DNA of 64,000 nucleotides, taken from NCBI RefSeq assembly GCF_016584665.1, contig NZ_BBJB01000114.1, forward strand, positions 1 through 64,000, read 5' to 3'. Below are positions 62,571 to 64,000 of this stretch, in pieces. Made by a program: the position numbers and the translations under genes. Source of the stretch: Pseudanabaena sp. lw0831. Lineage in GTDB: Bacteria > Cyanobacteriota > Cyanobacteriia > Pseudanabaenales > Pseudanabaenaceae. Every line of letters starts with the position of its first letter. The stretch's first letter is position 1. Under the pieces are notes generated by a model. That model saw only the letters and a list, made by a program, of their open reading frames with translations. It made no database searches and had not been told where the DNA came from.

Positions 62571-62996
62571 ATGGATACAATTACTAAAGTTAATCAGCTA
62601 TCCTTCCACCAAGGTTTAAATAGCGAATCCGCTTTTACAATTAAACTTACCAACAGCAAGTTCGATAGCCTCGCAGGATCTGAACTTCTTGGTAAAGTTG
62701 AGTCTTGGGTTTCAGCTAATGTAATGATGAACAATAAAGAAGTTCCTGTTCTGATTGTTGATATGGAAAATGTAGAATTTATTGATAGTCAAGGTTTACA
62801 AAAGCTCTTAGCATGTTTAAGACTAATGCAATCCCATAAGAGTAATTTTTTACTTTGCTCTCAACAGCCTTCTGTTCGTCTTGTATTTGAGATTACAAGA
62901 ATTGATCAATTGTTTGCTGTGTTCCCTAGTGTTAGTAAATTTGTAAGTCGTTTTGATGTTCAAAATCAAGACTCTGAATATCTATTAGCTGCCTAG
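62571..62996 (+). CDS. STAS-domain protein
   Basis: 141 aa from the ATG at 62571, chosen because GAAGGAAG precedes it; an in-frame GTG at 62442 would add 43 residues without a ribosome site. STAS fold with the loop FIDSQGLQKLL, in which the usual second serine is Gln, and the helix PSVRLVFEITRIDQLF. Similar proteins in cyanobacteria are annotated as anti-sigma antagonists. No partner kinase is next to it. The 300-bp upstream region (62285-62570) has no recognisable element beyond A/T-rich sequence. Confidence 0.85.
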   Translation: MDTITKVNQLSFHQGLNSESAFTIKLTNSKFDSLAGSELLGKVESWVSANVMMNNKEVPVLIVDMENVEFIDSQGLQKLLACLRLMQSHKSNFLLCSQQPSVRLVFEITRIDQLFAVFPSVSKFVSRFDVQNQDSEYLLAA

Positions 62997-63007
62997 AATC
63001 AACCCAA

Positions 63008-63070
63008 AACCTAAAGCCCAAAAGAGAGTTGTGGCGCGAAGCGCCACAACTCTCTTTTGGGCTTTAGGTT
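63008..63070. terminator. 30-bp perfect triloop palindrome between convergent genes
   Basis: Arms 63008-63037 and 63041-63070, loop GAA. The right arm holds the TAA stop of the protoporphyrinogen oxidase gene (63064-63066). Confidence 0.93.
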
Positions 63071-64000
63071 AAAAATGCGTCAATTTTACTTGCTTCTTGT
63101 AAACTACGCTTGATGCAGTCACCTAGAGCCACACCGCCGATAAAATTGGCACTGACGTAAAGTCCTTTAGATTTCTGTAATTCGGCTTCTACAGTGGCGA
63201 TTCGTTCTAAATGTCCGATTTCGTATTGTGGGATCGCTTTATCCCATACATGAACTGCGATCGCCTTCGGTTCGACTTTCGTGTCAGACCGAAGAATTGT
63301 TTTCTTTAAATCTTGATGTACGGCGGCAATGATTTCTGATTCTGAAAGTTTGGCTAGAGCGGGATCAAGCGTGCCGCCGATAAAATTTAGTAATAGTTGC
63401 CAACCTTCAGGAGCGCGTCCTGCAAATAGACTAGATGACCAGATTGTGCCTAAAGTTCTTACTCCTTGAGTGCGGGGGATCAGATTGCCAAAGCCTTTCA
63501 TGTCATAGGCAAATTCGCTCTTAGGATAGGCAAGTACCACACAAGCAACGGTGGGATAGAAAATCTCATTCAAGGCTTGACTGGCGGCTGGCAGATAATC
63601 TTGCAGTAATTTTGCGGTGACATATGCTGGGGTCGTGAGAACAACTGATCGCGATGTCACAGTTTCTTCACCCGTGGGTGTATCGAACTTAGATATATAG
63701 ACTTCGCCTTGTTTTTCGAGCGATCGCAAAGTCCATTGTTGTTTGACGGCTGTACCTTGCTCTCTTAACTTGGTGGCGATCGCTTCAGGCAACATCTTAA
63801 TCCCTTCTCGAAACGAACCCAGTTCACCAGCTTTAACTTTAGGAAGATTTGCATCATTGAGATTTTTGGCTTTCCGTTCTTTGCTAGATAATATTGCACC
63901 TGCGACTAGCCCACCATAGGTTTCTAGACGAGCAATCTTAGAGAATGCAGCCTTGGCACTGAGTCGCTTGGGATCGCCTGCATATACACCTGAGATAAAC
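63064..64000 (-). CDS. hemG: Protoporphyrinogen oxidase (partial, runs off the window)
   Basis: C-terminal 311 residues of an oxygen-dependent, FAD-containing protoporphyrinogen IX oxidase (HemY type, often labelled hemG), which makes protoporphyrin IX for heme and chlorophyll. The frame stays open from 64000 to the internal Met at 63795 and on. Seen: GVYAGDPKRLSAKAAF, YGGLVAGAI, SVVLTTPAYV, then GIGH-like VHVWDKAIPQYEIGHL and the C-terminal FAD motif YVSANFIGGVALGDCI. The true start lies upstream of the window. Confidence 0.93.
   Translation of the reverse strand, partial: FISGVYAGDPKRLSAKAAFSKIARLETYGGLVAGAILSSKERKAKNLNDANLPKVKAGELGSFREGIKMLPEAIATKLREQGTAVKQQWTLRSLEKQGEVYISKFDTPTGEETVTSRSVVLTTPAYVTAKLLQDYLPAASQALNEIFYPTVACVVLAYPKSEFAYDMKGFGNLIPRTQGVRTLGTIWSSSLFAGRAPEGWQLLLNFIGGTLDPALAKLSESEIIAAVHQDLKKTILRSDTKVEPKAIAVHVWDKAIPQYEIGHLERIATVEAELQKSKGLYVSANFIGGVALGDCIKRSLQEASKIDAFLT

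Noticed and set aside
1-64000. Insertion sequences with transposase, prophage, integrase or rRNA operon
   Set aside because: No transposase, integrase or phage structural gene and no rRNA sequence was found; the repeats are all non-coding.

Overview
The window is chromosomal DNA of a cyanobacterium. Evidence: photosystem II psbA, a phycobilisome rod-core linker (cpcG) with a CpcS/CpeS-type bilin lyase, the C-terminal half of the split DnaE polymerase with its C-intein, a Pho-box driven pst operon, cobalamin genes, and the octamer GCGATCGC (HIP1) all through the sequence. Gene content and the style of intergenic palindromes suggest a Pseudanabaena-like lineage (inference; no 16S gene is present). 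There is no insertion sequence with a transposase, no prophage and no plasmid backbone.

Layout. 0.4-8 kb: psbA, murB/murC, a Crp-type regulator, a TerB-like protein, tatA (59 aa), tsaE, moaC and a copper-chaperone-like protein. 8-12.7 kb: a large sensor kinase that carries both a LOV-type PAS domain and a DXCF-type cyanobacteriochrome GAF domain, followed by a REC-GGDEF-EAL protein; together they look like a light-to-c-di-GMP module. 12.8-15 kb: GDP-mannose dehydratase and GDP-fucose synthase. 15-18 kb: hydrolase, cpcG, bilin lyase. 18-21 kb: a SPOR-like secreted protein joined to potB and potC. 21-23.4 kb: an RsbW-like kinase overlapping an STAS protein, then dnaE-C. 23.5-28 kb: trmL, tRNA-Leu(CAA), an HdrB-like protein, rpe, pit. 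28-31 kb: mreBCD. 31-36.5 kb: fur, rlmI, a Uma2 nuclease, a TPR protein, an M16 peptidase. 36.6-38.7 kb: an RloA/RloB (AbiL-like) pair, the only recognisable defence operon. 38.8-42.3 kb: a CruA/CruP-like flavoprotein, aroE, STAS. 42.6-42.8 kb: a three-repeat CRISPR array without cas genes. 43-52.6 kb: PLP decarboxylase, double ABC ATPase, cobQ, cbiB, FHA-TPR protein, membrane protein, HtrA protease. 53-57.2 kb: pstSCAB behind a Pho box. 57-64 kb: second hydrolase, YkgJ-type protein, phospholipase D with an EF-hand loop, rimO, STAS, and the 3' part of a protoporphyrinogen oxidase gene that runs off the end.

The most striking feature is not a gene. Over 30 intergenic regions hold long inverted repeats. 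About twenty-four have perfect or one-wobble stems of 11-34 bp closed by an exact three-base loop, mostly of the form GC-NNN-GC. They fall partly into recognisable families (called A, B, C and D here). Copies of a family differ by matched changes in both arms. Several arms include the stop codon or last codons of the neighbouring gene. Family A occurs both as a 45-bp short form and as a 131-bp form in which the central AAAATCGGTT has been expanded into two nested palindromes. Many can serve as terminators, but at least six lie between divergent genes, where termination of neither gene can explain them.
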